Shown here: one piece after another, positions 11,931 through 24,489 of the stretch
Layout: every line of letters starts with the position of its first letter
Numbering within the stretch: position 1 is the stretch's first letter
Source: Paracyclopina nana
Lineage: Eukaryota; Arthropoda; Copepoda; Cyclopoida; Cyclopettidae
Direction: 5' to 3'
Assembly: GCA_019096065.1 (NCBI GenBank)
Contig: JAGUCH010000006.1
Location: forward strand, 2,810,001 to 2,874,000
Length of the DNA: 64,000 nt
Made by a program: the position numbers and the translations under genes
Notes under the pieces: generated by a model
Database searches by the model: none
Seen by the model: only the letters and a program-made list of their open reading frames with translations
Told to the model about the DNA's origin: nothing

Positions 11931-14900
11931 TCATTTAACCCCATATTTTGACAAATGCGTGGCCAATAGACCGAAGTAATTAGGATTTTTCGCGAGCTGA
12001 GGTTTTTGGATGGCAATATTTTGAACTGAAACATACTTTTCATTTTTTCATTCTTGAGACGAAGCTTTTGAATTTCAAGGATTTTTCATAGATAAGTCAA
12101 GATTTTCATTGTCTGTCTAAACATCTCATTCACTTGACATGAACTGAGGCTCAATAGATTGGAGCCTTTATAAAAGCGACAAATAGCAGTAATAATAGAG
12201 TGAAAGCAGATAAACATGAATAAGGGTTGAATTCAGCATTGGCAGAACCCTGCAGATAGTGGTGGAAATTGCATGACTTCAGTACAAAAACAGGCATAGT
12301 ATTGAAGCAAGGACTGCTTCAGTGGTGGTACACTTCTTACTTTTGCATGCTTTCAGGTCGCTCGGCTCGCATTACTCTCATTTTTGTGGCTTTCCCAATG
12401 GTTTACGACGAAATGAACAGGATTTTTACGATATGAAACTGTCACTGGTGACAACAACGCGATATCTTCCCCATGATTGATCAATATGGCCTCGTAACCT
12501 TCATGAAAATCGCGGTCGCAGATAGGGTTGAGTGAATTGATCAGCAAAAGTTCCGAATTATATTGCGACTTCCAACCGACTTACCTCTTTTCATGGTGAC
12601 ATTTACACCTTAACTCTAATTGCAGCATTATGTTTGAAACAGATCAAATATCGATTTCAAAACGTGACACAGAATTGTGCAAGAACCACAAAATATCAAT
12701 TGTTTGGTAATTGAGACTTGGTAAGTTTTAAACAGACTTTTATGCCACTGTGTTTGATCAATAAGGTATATAGTAAAGAAGTCATATGCGACGCATTTGC
12801 AGCAAAGGTTGCGTGATTGTTTTATACGTATTAAGTTCCGCTCAACTCTAAACAAAGGGATTCCCAGATTTCCTGGTAGCGTAACGTCGCGCCAAACATG
12901 AATCAGCAATAACACACATAGGGCTTTTACATCGTGATAAAATGGGGAAAATACCAAAGATGCAAAGGAAGCAAGATAAAAATTCCATTGCAGATTTAAC
13001 TTTGCCCTCATAAAAATAGAAAAGCATTGAATTGCTAAAATACGCACGTAACAACTAAAAGAGGTGAATATTAGCATATAAGTTGAAGTAAAAAAAGTCA
13101 TGTTGATAGCTGTTTAAACAATTGTTCAGCAATAAAACTGGAAAGTTCGGTTAAATCAGCATGCAGAGTGATAAAAAACCGCAACCTAACAGCATTTTCG
13201 GATGCTTCTAAAAAGAAATATGCTGAATCATTTAAAAGTTTCTTCAGATCTTTTGGCATTTTCCCCTGGAGAATTGTCCTAGCCAGATGGTAAATAAGTT
13301 TAAATTGACTTACGCATGTCAGGATCGTAGGCTCGAGGTCCATTGGACCCAAGGCTTGGGAGAAAACCTAATAAGCAAAGAAGAAACTAATTAAAACCTT
13401 ATCCGATTAATCGGAAGATTAAGCCTAGCAATAAAGAGCTGACGACCACTGATCAGTACCAAATTGTGCAAGAAAATGAGAGGAAACTGAAGTAATGAAA
13501 CCGACGAGGTTGCACGAAAAGCGTCGGTGAAAAGTTCCGAAAAGGCTCAGTTGTCGGCGCTCAGATTCCAGGACTTAGAATCCGTTCTTTTACGGTCCCT
13601 ACTTTGCCACAGTGCAGATCCTAGTCATTAGAGTGAAGCGCACACTACATCTTGCTAACAAATTACCTAGATGAAAAGATTTCTCAACTTCAAAAGGCTT
13701 CATAAATCAGATTAATTTTCGTTTGAACATCAAAGAGGAGCTAAAATTCAGCTTTAAAGCCCAGCTGGCGAAGAATCTGCAACGCCAGCTGACATAACTT
13801 ATCAGTTTGCTAAATGTGGCCAAAATCTGCAAGGTCAGCTGATGCATGGCACTACTCTGTACTTACCCCCATTGCCCAGGGCTTGCTCCGCCTTGGCAAG
13901 TTTCACATCCGCGTCAGCAGCAGTGGCAACCAGCTTTTCGAGCAGAAAAATCTCAGGCTCTTGGGCTTGAGGTGGCAGAAAATTTCGAACCTTGAGCAAC
14001 TGTTCTTGTTTTCCTCTGATCTGAAAAAGGAAAACGTTTGCTTAAGTACCTTGTTTTGCTCCTGATTTAATTAAGCCCATTTGAAATCATTGCTTTAGGA
14101 ATTATAACACGGCATCGAACTTTTAAAAAATTCAGTTTTTAGCTTTTTAAAGCTGTATATCACTACAAAAATGATTAGACTCCAGAGGTGGCTGGCAACT
14201 TATCATTGGTGACAGTTTTGTCCAAAACTAGGCCAATGCATTTCCACAACGACTGCCAAAGGCCAAAAAGCCAACCTTTCGTTCGTGCTGAAAAATTCTT
14301 CCTTTGTTAAAGCTACCATTTCAACGGCTAGACAGTGCTCCAATTTTTAAGGAATGAGCCTGAACTAGACTGAATCAGCAAAATCAAGTTTAAAACATCT
14401 ACTTATTAATATACAAATGCGTGGTATCAAAAAACGGTGTCAGGGCGTTTGCCCATATCTTTTAGCCATTTGGTTCGATCAAATATCCCAAGCGCATCCT
14501 TAGATTAAGTTATTAAAGTAATTTTAAAAATCACTAAGAGCAGCTTTAAATTAAATTTGAGCGCAAGCTTGAACGCCACATGCAAAATCATCCAAAAGAA
14601 ATTTTAAAAAGCTTTTCTTATAACTGAATTTTACTAAAACATAAAATTGAAGATTTTCCGCTAATACTTACAAAAAAATGAATCGGCCAATTCGTTTCAC
14701 AGCAAAAAATATGTAATTTACATACCAACTCAAAAAGTCAACTTCGGGTTATATAGTTTTCGGAATTCCTTGTGCTCGCGCACGAGCAAAATTGGTGAAT
14801 CCCCAGCTGATTTGTATATTGTTATGAAATGACGCACAAGTTTTCTTTCAAGAGTCACCCAACTTTTCGAAATTACTTAGGGAGCTTTTTGGATACGCAA

Positions 14901-17900
14901 AATTCTCGCAATATTGAGGGCTTTTTAAACTTTTTCCTATGTTGGCAGAAATCTGCATTTTTTGTTGGTCCTGCAAAATGTCCGCAGCGATTTAGGCTAC
15001 AAATATTCAAGATATTTCAAACTTGCCTAGAATTTATGCAAAATCACAACTAAGGAATATGAAACTTGTACATAAAGGGTCTTTGCCAACCGGAAGTTGT
15101 GAAGGTACAGCCCATTAGGCCCACATTTCCGGTTTTCCAAGTTGGCTAAAAAGTGCAACAACTGCTTTCATATTTCAAATAGGAATAGCTTGGAAATTAG
15201 CTGAAAACAGCAAATAACAACAAAACAAACAGCTGACTACCGTAAGCATGTTATCTAGGCTGTGCTGTGGTTGGTTGTGTCAAGTTTGCTCACATTTCCT
15301 CACAATTGGATCAGCATTGATCACGATTGACTTTTGCCTAGTCCTTGACCTGCTCACTCACGCACTTTTATATTTTGTCTGACGACAAATATTGTACCAC
15401 AGCATACCAGCTAAAATATATCCATAGTGGTGGAATTTCTTGACATACTTTTTGACAAACCTTGCAGCCTTGAAGACGCTTTCAATAATGCCAAAAGCTG
15501 AGTTAATTCTCAGTTAATAGATTGATTTATTGATTAAAGATAAAAAGGTAACGAAAAGCCCTTCCTACATTTTGTAAATGAACGAAAAACATACCCAGGA
15601 AACTTACATTTTCTGTAAGCTTGCCTCAGGTTTCAGGTGCTATTTAAAGTAGCCTTCTGAAAAATTGTGCAGTCTTACTTTTGCGGCTTCAGAATGGATG
15701 CAAACGAAGGTTTAAGACATTTACATGCACCTAGGATGTTATTCCCTAATATTTTTGCTTCTATAGGGTCTTGCCGCCAATACATTTTCCCTTGGGCATA
15801 TTTGCCCCTCGATATGTTTAACTTTAGGAATTTTGCCCCTGAAGATGTTTGCACCTTAAATGTTTGCCCATGCGACTTTCGGCCCTTGTACTTTTGCCCC
15901 CAATAGGTTTGCCCTATGGACTTGTGCCTCTAAGACAGTTGCGCCTTAGATGTGTTTTCTTTCTTGAATTTTTCCTGATGATTTGTACTTTAAATTAATT
16001 TAATAAGGAAAAACCTTCTTCAACCTGATCCTATCCAAAACAATCTAAGGTTCTCTGCTTTTTGCAATTGTGATAAGCAGATTGGATTAAGACTCCGTAA
16101 TGTTATCCCTAAAATAACTTATTACAGACAGGGGTTAACAGTACATAGGTAACCCTCCGGAAAGTTAATTTCAAATACGGCAAATTGTCAACCCAGGTTC
16201 AAAATTATCAGGGGCAAAAATCTTAAGGGCAAAGGTCTTCAGGGGTAAATAGCCAGGGAGGGGCAAACATCTAAGGTTTAAACGGCTAGGGGCACAATTC
16301 ATGAGACCATTTGGCTTAACTAAAAGTAAGCTCAATAAATTAGGCTAATTGGCTGTATAGCATGTTTTGCGAGACACCCATAAATACTGAGCCTTGCATA
16401 TGTGTATACCTCTGTGTCTGGAGACTGCATGTAACTGATAAACTCCTTGGTGGTGGCAAACTTGTAATCAGTCATGATTTTCACTTCTTCATCACTCATT
16501 TTGGCCAGACTGGAATTGGCCAGTGTCTTTGTGATTTGCACATTCGCCGATTGTTTAGCCACTAAAGCTTGGTACTTTTGTGCCGCCACAATTTTTTCCG
16601 CACTATTGCCGCCAGTCGCCGCGGCCTGCTTTGCCGCTGTCATGGCGGCAGACAGCCCCGCTTTGCCGCCCAAACCGGTTTTTGCCATAATTTGCATGAC
16701 AGCTGACGGCGGTATGGTTTTGACGCCGTTGGCAGCTGCCATTTGTGCGATTTGCGCCATGGCCTGCGCGGCCACGTGGTTGCCTGCCGCAGCTGCCATT
16801 TTGGCCATGGCTGCCACGGCTGCCGGGCTGCCCGAGGAGATGGCAGCACTGGCCATGTTGGCTATGCTCTGGCTGCTGGCAGGATCCTCGGGCAGGGCCA
16901 GACTGTTTGGCGCCACGTCCAGCTCGGGCATGGAGGCAAAATTCAAATAGTCTACTGCTGACTGGTCAAAAAATGCTGAGGTACTGAAGTCTGACAGGTT
17001 GTTGCTGAGTATGCTGTCAAGGTCACTGAAATCAGCTGTTGATGGAGATGCTCCACCAATGAAGAAACTGCTCAACCCGTTCGGTGGGAAGCTGAACCCG
17101 TTTGGCAGCTGGGACAAGAAGGAGGGGCTTAACGGCTCCACGTCGTCCACGCCCCCATGTGGGCAGGGCTGTCCAAAGCTGGCTGGACACACCTGCCCAT
17201 CATCATGGAAATGGACCAGTAGTGTCTTGTGGTTGCTGCTCACTTTCCTCATGCTGCTGCTGCTGACTGGTTAATTCACTATTGTTCACAACACAATCAT
17301 AACTATGTTGAAACACTTCTCTCCAATAACTGTGGCCTGAGTGGAAAGCAGCAAGCCAAGGCGTGACAGTGTTGGCACTCACGAAATGCATGCAGTCTCA
17401 AGTAAAAGTAAACGCAAAAAACCTTATTTTGTCCCAGTTGAAAAACACTTTATTTGGGTCTGAATAGTCAGCTGCCTGTTCTCAGCACAGCTGGAAAGCG
17501 CGCCAAAGTTCAAATTCAAAATGCCTGTCAAGTTGCTTTATTGAGACATTTTGGCCCCAGAGTGGCTGCACAAAACATGGAAGGCTCTTAATATTACAAG
17601 TACCACTACTATACAACTTCTTCTGCTGCTTTTTCTGTATACTACTTTAGCTTACTGCTGCTACAAGGTTGTCTCTGCCAACAATGGATCACAATTCAGC
17701 AATTCTCTTTGTATTGATTCACTTTGACTTTGACATGAATTCTGTGCGCATTAGAGCCTGGCTATTGCGATGAGCCCAATTACTGGCAAAATCAAAGTTG
17801 CCACAATTTCATGGTTTAAGTAGGCTTTACCATTTTAGCTGAGATTCTAGAAGTCTTTACTCTGGTCCATTTCGAATCTAGATGTTGCTGAGATCCTAGT

Positions 17901-20900
17901 TAACTAGCTAACTTTATTAATTTTTTAAAGAATACTATAGAACCAATATAGCCGAAGCACGATTGGCAGAGGAAAAGTGTCTAAGCATAACCTCTAATGC
18001 GCAAAGGAAGAGAAAAGCACTCTGAAACAAGAAAAAAGTAATTCGGAAATCAGGTCAGCAGTCACCAAAACAAAGCGTAAACAAGATCAAAAGAAGTCAC
18101 GCTTCCTGCTTTTTCGGCAAAAAAAGTGAAAAAACCATCATTTATCCCCTTTGTTTATAGCGATATTGGCTATAGCAACGTAAATAATCAGAAGCCATTT
18201 TAAAGTGATATCCAATTGAGAAAACTTAGACATTTTCCCTGCGCTTACATTCACATGTAAGCACCTATAAATCAGTGATCACAGAAAGGTTCATCTGATG
18301 TAGCAGCATGGTTCAGATTAGAATGTAATAGATGACAAAAAAGTTGCTCCATGTTGGTAGCACTAACAATCTGAGTTATGCCTAAGTGTGCACAGTGTGC
18401 ACATTGTGAAAGAATTGAAAATTGAGAATTTCGCGGAAATAAGGAGTGGCCAATTTTGAAAACTTATTATTGCAAAAAAAACCCACCAAACTCAATCAAA
18501 ATTGCAAGCATTTTTTTTTCATTCAATTACCTTAAAAATGATAATATTTCTATATAACATGCATATTTTCAGTTCATTCGAGAACTTCCTCAATTTCCAT
18601 AATGTTTTCAATGTTTCAGCAATTTCACACAGTGATACAGTTCTGGAAATGCACTGAAAGTGGGACACGAACAACAATGCGCCTTTCACTGAATACACAA
18701 CACTTTCTAATGGGATCGGCTGATTTATCTACGCCACAATTTCAGAATTTTAATATGTCACCTACAAAATTGAAATATCTGCTAAAACTATTAAAGTAAC
18801 TTAAGTTAAATAAGTAGTTGTGCGAATAATTAATTGTTAAAGAATTTTAACTTTTATTTAATTTTATCTAATTTTTTTTAGATGCATTGCATATTTGCGC
18901 TACTATTTTTTAAAGATAGGAAGATTTTTGCGTCCACAAAACCAATCAAGTCACCAGAGAATGAGGGCCAAAAAATAAAAAGTATAGCAAGAGTCTAGCC
19001 ACGTTGCTGCTACTAAAGTTTTTTTACAACCACCATAGCAGTTAGTGCTCCTATTATAACATTACGCACGCTTTAACAGGGATTTTTTGCGCCACTTTTT
19101 ACCTCTGTGAAATGCCTGCCCACTCCGCGGACAAACACGAACTTTTTTGGGATTTTATCCGGTTCCAGTTGGGCCATTATGTCCGTCCTCAAATCCCCAA
19201 TTGTGAGATCTGGCAACACCCTAAAATAAAGAGGAATTGAGGAGAATATAAGAGATGCCCATGCGATGAAATGATGAAAAAGTGCTTTTATCGCGGAATA
19301 AAGGGATCTCTTTCGGGGCTGAATTTAACTTTGGCTCATGAAAGCATCAAAGTTGCTAACAAGGCTTTCAAAAAGTTTTGAGTAAACCAAGAAAGCTTTG
19401 AGGACCTCGAAAAAAAGCTGAAATGGTGGTTTTAATATATCAAAAAGGAAAAATGGGCCCTCAGGAAATCAGTGCAGAATGCGCAACACGGCTGAAAACT
19501 TTTAGCCTTTTAAAAATCTGAAATAGTTAGCGAAACTAGGCCTTGAAAACAAAAATTGCCCATTTTTCTCTAGGCTCATTTGCTGTTTTGAGGACACTTA
19601 GCCATAATCTTAGGCTTTTGGTACAAAAAGTTATAGCACTGCATAGCTGTATTTCAGTTATTGCGTCTTACAAGCAACTTTGTAGCAGAAATACAGCAAA
19701 ATAATCTTTAAAAAGATGTAATTAAAAGATCTTACATCTTTTGCCAAAGTACGTTGCATTTTCGGTCCAAGAATGACTACTGATTCAGAAATTCAGCAAG
19801 CCTAATTTTTCTAAATTAATTTCACCCTTTTCTCAGCCAAGGTCAGCTCATTCTCAGCAATGAATCAAGAAGAGTAAAGGTCTAGTGATGGAACGAGCCG
19901 GAAAATTTCAGCTTGATCAAGCTTCAAGCTTTTTGAAAAGCGTTCGAGCGATCCCAAGCTTTTGAAAATTATTATCAAGCTTTTTCAAGCTCAAAATTTC
20001 ACATTTCAAGCTTTTTTCAAGCTTTTCACTTTTATATTATTTTAACACAAAAAATTGCGATCTGTCACCAGATTTGACAAAATTACCCAAAAAGCGCAAA
20101 AAATGACAGAAATGTCTTTAACTTTGACTTAAGTACTTCACTCCTTCAAGTATTTGTTAATTTTAAAATCAGCCCTTTTTTGTTTTGATTAAAAATAGAT
20201 AAAGTTTTGAAATTTTTCGGTCTCAAGCTTTTTCAAGCTTTGCATTTTTGGGCTTCAAGCTTTTTCAAGCTTTTCAAAATTTGGTTCGAGCGATCCCAAG
20301 CTTTTTGCTTATGTAGCTCAAGCTGGGTTTCAGCTTCAAGCTTTCAAGCCAAGCTGAAACTCGTTCCATCACTATAAAGGTCAGTAAAAATTCACTAGTT
20401 CAAATTTTGCTGAGCAAACTTGGAAGGCTGAGCAATGGCTCAGCTGAAGCTCAGCATAAATTGGCATTCTTCTCACCTCACAAATCCCAATGAGATGCAG
20501 TGTTCAACAATGTCCTTAGCTGCCAATCCTCGGTTCCTTTCCCAAGCTTTATCTGGCACCAAGTAGATGTGGAGCTCAGCCAGCTGAAAATATGAATTGA
20601 AACACTTTAGATTCCCTATTCCACATCATGCTAGCAGCAACATAGAACATAGATAGGACCCCTTCAATGCTGTGAAGAGTTCGCTCTTCAGGCGAAATTG
20701 GATGGATTTTACTCGCATCCACAGTGGCTTAAAAAGGTCAGAAAAGGCCCTTTCTATTTTTAAAATTATCATGAGCCCATGTTGACGATCACTATTTGCT
20801 CTCTATTTGGTTCTTTTTATTCTCACAAAAAGAGGATGCTCAGCATTATTGCATTGGCTATAAATGCTAATCTTTATGGTGAGGCCATTACAGCCTTTTT

Positions 20901-21410
20901 GGCCTTGGCCCAAGTCAAGATCATCGTCGTCACACCTTCAAGCCTATAATGAGCTTTTTGGCCTTGCAAAATAAATCACGAGCTAACACGATAAGTGCTC
21001 ATTACGTAATCAATAACAACCAATACTACGCTCTCTTGCTATAATTACAATTAGTCAAGAGAGCTGTTATTATCAATTGGTAAGAGCCGTAATTTGACGA
21101 CGATATATTTACATGGTTTTTAGGGTATGCAATTAATTGCTTTTTATTGCATTATTTAGCTGATAACAGCATAAGCAAATTAATTTACCAATACACTTGG
21201 TCCTCTAAAGGCTGGATAGTCCAAAAGCTCATCCAAGATTGCTGAGACTGACTCAGCACTTTTCTCAGCAGCACTTTCATCGTGATCTGACAATGATGAG
21301 ATTGATGACATAGCAATTCCACTCGTTGAACTTTGCTCCTCAAACCATGAATTGTTTTTGTTGTTGCTCAGCTGCTCAGCATTGTTGAAGCTACTGCCAT
21401 TTGTGGACAT
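11931..21410 (-). CDS. SPATA1: SPATA1-like protein (spermatogenesis-associated protein 1)
   Basis: Exons: 21410-21189, 20583-20477, 19220-19103, 14020-13867, 13367-13314 and 12025-11931, all phase-consistent, giving about 249 residues. Exon 2 (AELHIYLVPDKAWERNRGL) and exon 3 (DLTIGDLRTDIMAQLEPDK) match the conserved N-terminal domain of animal SPATA1. Exon 4 (KQEQLLKVRNFLPPQAQEPE, then IFLLEK) matches its conserved KQ-E-L-F-PP-PE-LL block. The first exon is Ser-rich and acidic, and the tail ends LATHLSKYGVK. Vertebrate SPATA1 is testis-enriched; its molecular role is not well known. The protein is shorter than vertebrate forms and the C-terminal coiled coil is not seen. A 24-nt microexon near 12608-12585 is phase-compatible but optional. 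The intron from 19102 to 14021 holds another reading frame and a repeat element. Confidence 0.72.
15770..16310. mobile_element. inverted-repeat element with degenerate TTTGCCCCT-type arms
   Basis: About 190 bp of degenerate 15-20-bp units around TTTTGCCCCTGAAGATG (15770-15960) recur in inverted orientation at 16200-16310 (AGGGGCAAAAATC, GGGGCAAACATC and similar). The centre is AT-rich and non-coding. The unit resembles the 16-bp minisatellite at 40866-41740. The exact ends are unclear. Confidence 0.55.
16332..17252 (-). CDS. Ala/Met-rich protein nested in a SPATA1-like intron, or an alternative first exon
   Basis: A 306-codon frame from ATG 17252 to TGA 16332 has clear coding composition, much more GC-rich than its surroundings. 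It begins MRKVSSNHKTLLVHFHDDG. It has an acidic-hydrophobic region with DLDSIL and a central Ala/Met-rich block of about 100 residues (AAMAKMAAAAGNHVAAQAMA). It then has a more ordered-looking segment ending SYMQSPDTE. At that point there is a possible donor (GAG|GTATAC, exon end 16410) in phase 0. That is exactly the phase needed to join SPATA1-like exon 4 at 14020. So this is either an intronless nested gene or an alternative promoter and first exon. No family is recognised. Confidence 0.55.
   Translation of the reverse strand: MRKVSSNHKTLLVHFHDDGQVCPASFGQPCPHGGVDDVEPLSPSFLSQLPNGFSFPPNGLSSFFIGGASPSTADFSDLDSILSNNLSDFSTSAFFDQSAVDYLNFASMPELDVAPNSLALPEDPASSQSIANMASAAISSGSPAAVAAMAKMAAAAGNHVAAQAMAQIAQMAAANGVKTIPPSAVMQIMAKTGLGGKAGLSAAMTAAKQAAATGGNSAEKIVAAQKYQALVAKQSANVQITKTLANSSLAKMSDEEVKIMTDYKFATTKEFISYMQSPDTEVYTYARLSIYGCLAKHAIQPISLIY
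19883..20374. mobile_element. hAT-like MITE, copy 1 (complete, 492 bp)
   Basis: The ends TAGTGATGGAACGAG and CTCGTTCCATCACTA form perfect 15-bp terminal inverted repeats. They are flanked by a perfect 8-bp direct repeat, TAAAGGTC (19875-19882 and 20375-20382), which is the target-duplication length of hAT transposons. Just inside the ends, both arms carry many CAAGCTTTTT-type motifs. There is no transposase. It lies in an intron of the SPATA1-like gene. Copies 2 and 3 are at 23494 and 52294. Confidence 0.93.
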
Positions 21411-23493
21411 ATTTTCAACTCAGCAGCTCAGCACCGTTTCAATGACTAACCTGGGCATTCATATGATTATACATACATGCCACATTTGGTCTAACCACAC
21501 TGGGTAAATTTTGGGCTAAAACGTGAGTAATTTGCTGCTTTTTATGTTCCCCACTGAATTTTGCTTTGAGAGTCATTTACTTTTAAAATAGGTGAGATTT
21601 CCTGGTTTATTTCAAATGGAAGTGCTATTTCCCCAGGGTGAAATTGTTGCCTTGACTTTCCTCTTTAACAGTTATGTCATTAGTATATGTACCAAGTTAT
21701 GGTACTCAACCATGCACACTAGAGTGTATGGTTATATTGTCATGAATAAGTGCATTCATCTTCTCCTCACAACTTTGTAAACAATCTTGATGGCGTGACT
21801 TTAAAGTAATCATGTCTCCTGCTATACTCAAATTCAAAATTCCTTCACTGTATTCATGAAGATTACTTTATGAGTCTTTAAAATGGCTGCTAAGATAATT
21901 TGATCACATTTCAACATGCTTAAAGCTTTAACTAACTTTGATAAGAAAGGTGAGAAAATTCTACAATTTGGTGAGATCTGAAAATTATACTGAGAAAAAA
22001 GCATGCTGAAAAGATAGCCTTGAATTGAGAGGAGAAGGCATCTTGAAGGAAAAAAGGGAGAAAGCAACCATAAATAAAGTCACGGAGAGAGAATCAATTT
22101 GAGAGCTTCTATGTTGCGAGCTGAGTGCATCGGCATAATCTCAAAGTGGATTGTCACTCTGAGATGTGACCCAAAATGGGATTTTCAAATATGTACTACC
22201 TAACATCCCGAACAGCAAAGTTGCAGTGGAAAAAGACGACCAACTACAACTCTCCTCAGAGTTGATTTTTAATAAAATATCTCTTTTTTACTTTTACCCT
22301 GATGAAATGCCAAAATGAATGATTAACGGCTACCTCAAATAAAAGTTAAAACTCATTAGGATAAATGGACTTAAAACTCTGGTTTAACTTATTTTTTAAA
22401 GTGAAATTCAATTTAATTTCAACCTAAAAGAAAAGTCTTAGTTGTAACTAAGTAATGACTTTGTTGCAGGACTTAGCTTTAACTCAGTCAGGACTTGGTT
22501 GTAATTAAGTGATAAATTAATTGTGACTCAGTTTAATTTGTGATTCCTAAATAACTCAGTCCTAATTTAGTTGAGAGTGGAACAATTCAGCTTGGACGAT
22601 TTTTTTTGTCGCACGAATCATTGCGAGAAAGCAGAGCTGTTCTGACATTGTGATATCAAAATATTGTATTGGTCTATTTATATACCTAGATTTTTGCTAT
22701 CCGCTTTGCTACTACTGCGTAATAGAAGGCAGAAAACACGTCTTCCCCCAAGGGACAATCAAAAGTAAAAGCCTTTGACAGGCAGACACAGATTTAATAA
22801 CCGTGTCATAAAAGCTTCAAAACAACTCCAGCGCTAATTGATCTTTTGTCCATTATTATTGTGTGTGAGTGGAGCTCAGTGAAGACTGGAGAAATATTTG
22901 AGCTGGCTCTTTTGCTTGAAGCTCCAAAATGTTGACGAAGTGAACACCATAAATAAAGGTTTTTCATGCTTTCCAGTCATTTTTCCTGGTATTTTAAAAA
23001 GTAGGACAGCAATGGAGTGCCAAGATTAATATTTGGTCGAAGAAAAAAGAAGCCCTTTCTAGGCCAAATTCAGAATCTTAAATCCGGAAATTAAACGAGA
23101 AAAAGCTTCTTCAGTCAAGTATTTTGCCCCGAAAAATGCAAAAATGGCCTCATTTATGTAATGTCAAAATGATCCGAGAGGCCATTTGCTACAAATGTAA
23201 GCAAGAATGCACAATTTTTCCATAGTTGCTACTTTTGGAAAATAGGCGGCGCTACTTACCACATGATTTTCTATAAGAAAGATTTGTGCGCCATCTATAT
23301 TTTACTTTTTTCACTTCTAGTACAACGCAAAGTTTGCTTAGAATCGTTCATCGTAAATGGATTGTTCAAAGCAAAGACCATGTCGTCATGGAAAAAACGA
23401 ATGCGAGCACAAGTACCCGAAAATCCCAGATTGGTTGAAATTCGAAGACAAACTCGACCTTCTATTTCGATCCATCATAAAGTGACCCATGTC
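21411..23493. other. spacer upstream of the SPATA1-like gene
   Basis: No convincing exon. Around 22430-22570 there is a loose series of AACTNAGT / ACTCAGT motifs on alternating strands, probably decayed repeat sequence. Confidence 0.4.
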
Positions 23494-23840
23494 TAGTGAT
23501 GGAACGAGCCGGAAATTTTCAGCTTGATCAAGCTTCAAGCTTTTTGAAAAGTGTTCGAGCGATCCCAAGCTTTTGAAAATTAATATCAAGCTTTTTCAAG
23601 CTCAATCAGATTTCAAGCTTTTTTCAAGCTTTTCACTGTTTTAGTATTTTAACTTAAAAGATGGCGATTAGTCACCAGATTTGACAAAATTACCCAAAAT
23701 GCGCAATTAATGACAGAAATAGCTTTAACTTATATTTAAGTACTTCACTCCCTCAAGTTTTTATTAATCTTAAAATCTGCCCTTTTTTGTTTTGATTAAA
23801 AATGGATAAAGTTTCGAATTTTTTTGGTGTCAAGCTCAAG
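23494..23840. mobile_element. hAT-like MITE, copy 2 (right end missing)
   Basis: It starts TAGTGATGGAACGAG and follows copy 1 closely (GATCAAGCTTCAAGC, TTCGAGCGATCCCAAGC, TGTCACCAGATTTGAC-like interior). It stops near 23840, where a different tandem repeat begins. The right terminal repeat is absent. Confidence 0.85.
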
Positions 23841-24000
23841 CTCAAGACTACAAAATGAGGCCGCTCAAAACTAGAAATTGAGGCTGTTCAAGACCACAAA
23901 TTGATGCCACCCAAGACTGCCATTTCGAATTTTCAAGACAACAAATTGAGCCCGCTCAAGACTGCAATATGAGGCTGTTCTAGATGCAAATTGATCTTAA
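23841..24000. repeat. 23-bp degenerate tandem repeat
   Basis: About seven units of the form CAAGACTACAAATTGAGGCYG follow one another with period 23 (small indels). The array starts exactly where MITE copy 2 breaks off. Confidence 0.75.
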
Positions 24001-24489
24001 CACCACAAAACTAAAAATTGCAGCCTCTGACACAACGGCAGCCTTTAACGCAAATTCCCAATCTTGACATCAAGCTACTATAAAAGTTCTGGGAAATAAA
24101 TTCACCTGGTGATTTTTTTTCCGGGAAAAAAATTCCCCTGGTTAATTTTTTTCCCAATATTGTTTACATTTCGTTTTTCCCTATTACATGCCAGTCTTGG
24201 TAGAGAAAAAGATTATATAAAAGTAGAATTCGGCTGGTATGCAGAGCATTGACAAAATGAGTTTTTTTAAAGAAAACTTTTCGAAAAATGGGTTATTTTT
24301 CATTCTCCCTCAAAAGTATTGTTGTTGCATTTTTAAAAGCTTGAAAAAGATGCATCAAGATCACGAGCTGGTTTTGCACCCTTTTCTACTGCATGTCATT
24401 CACCAAGTTGCTCAACCACATTTCTGCTTTTTGCTTAGTTTATGAGTGTGGTTAGCAATGACAAAATGTCTTGAAAGCAAGAAGCTTAC

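Noticed and set aside
12353-12547. Minus-strand frame INSLNPICDRDFHEGYEAIL as an extra SPATA1-like exon
   Set aside because: No acceptor in a compatible phase and no usable donor; the exons on either side join directly in phase.
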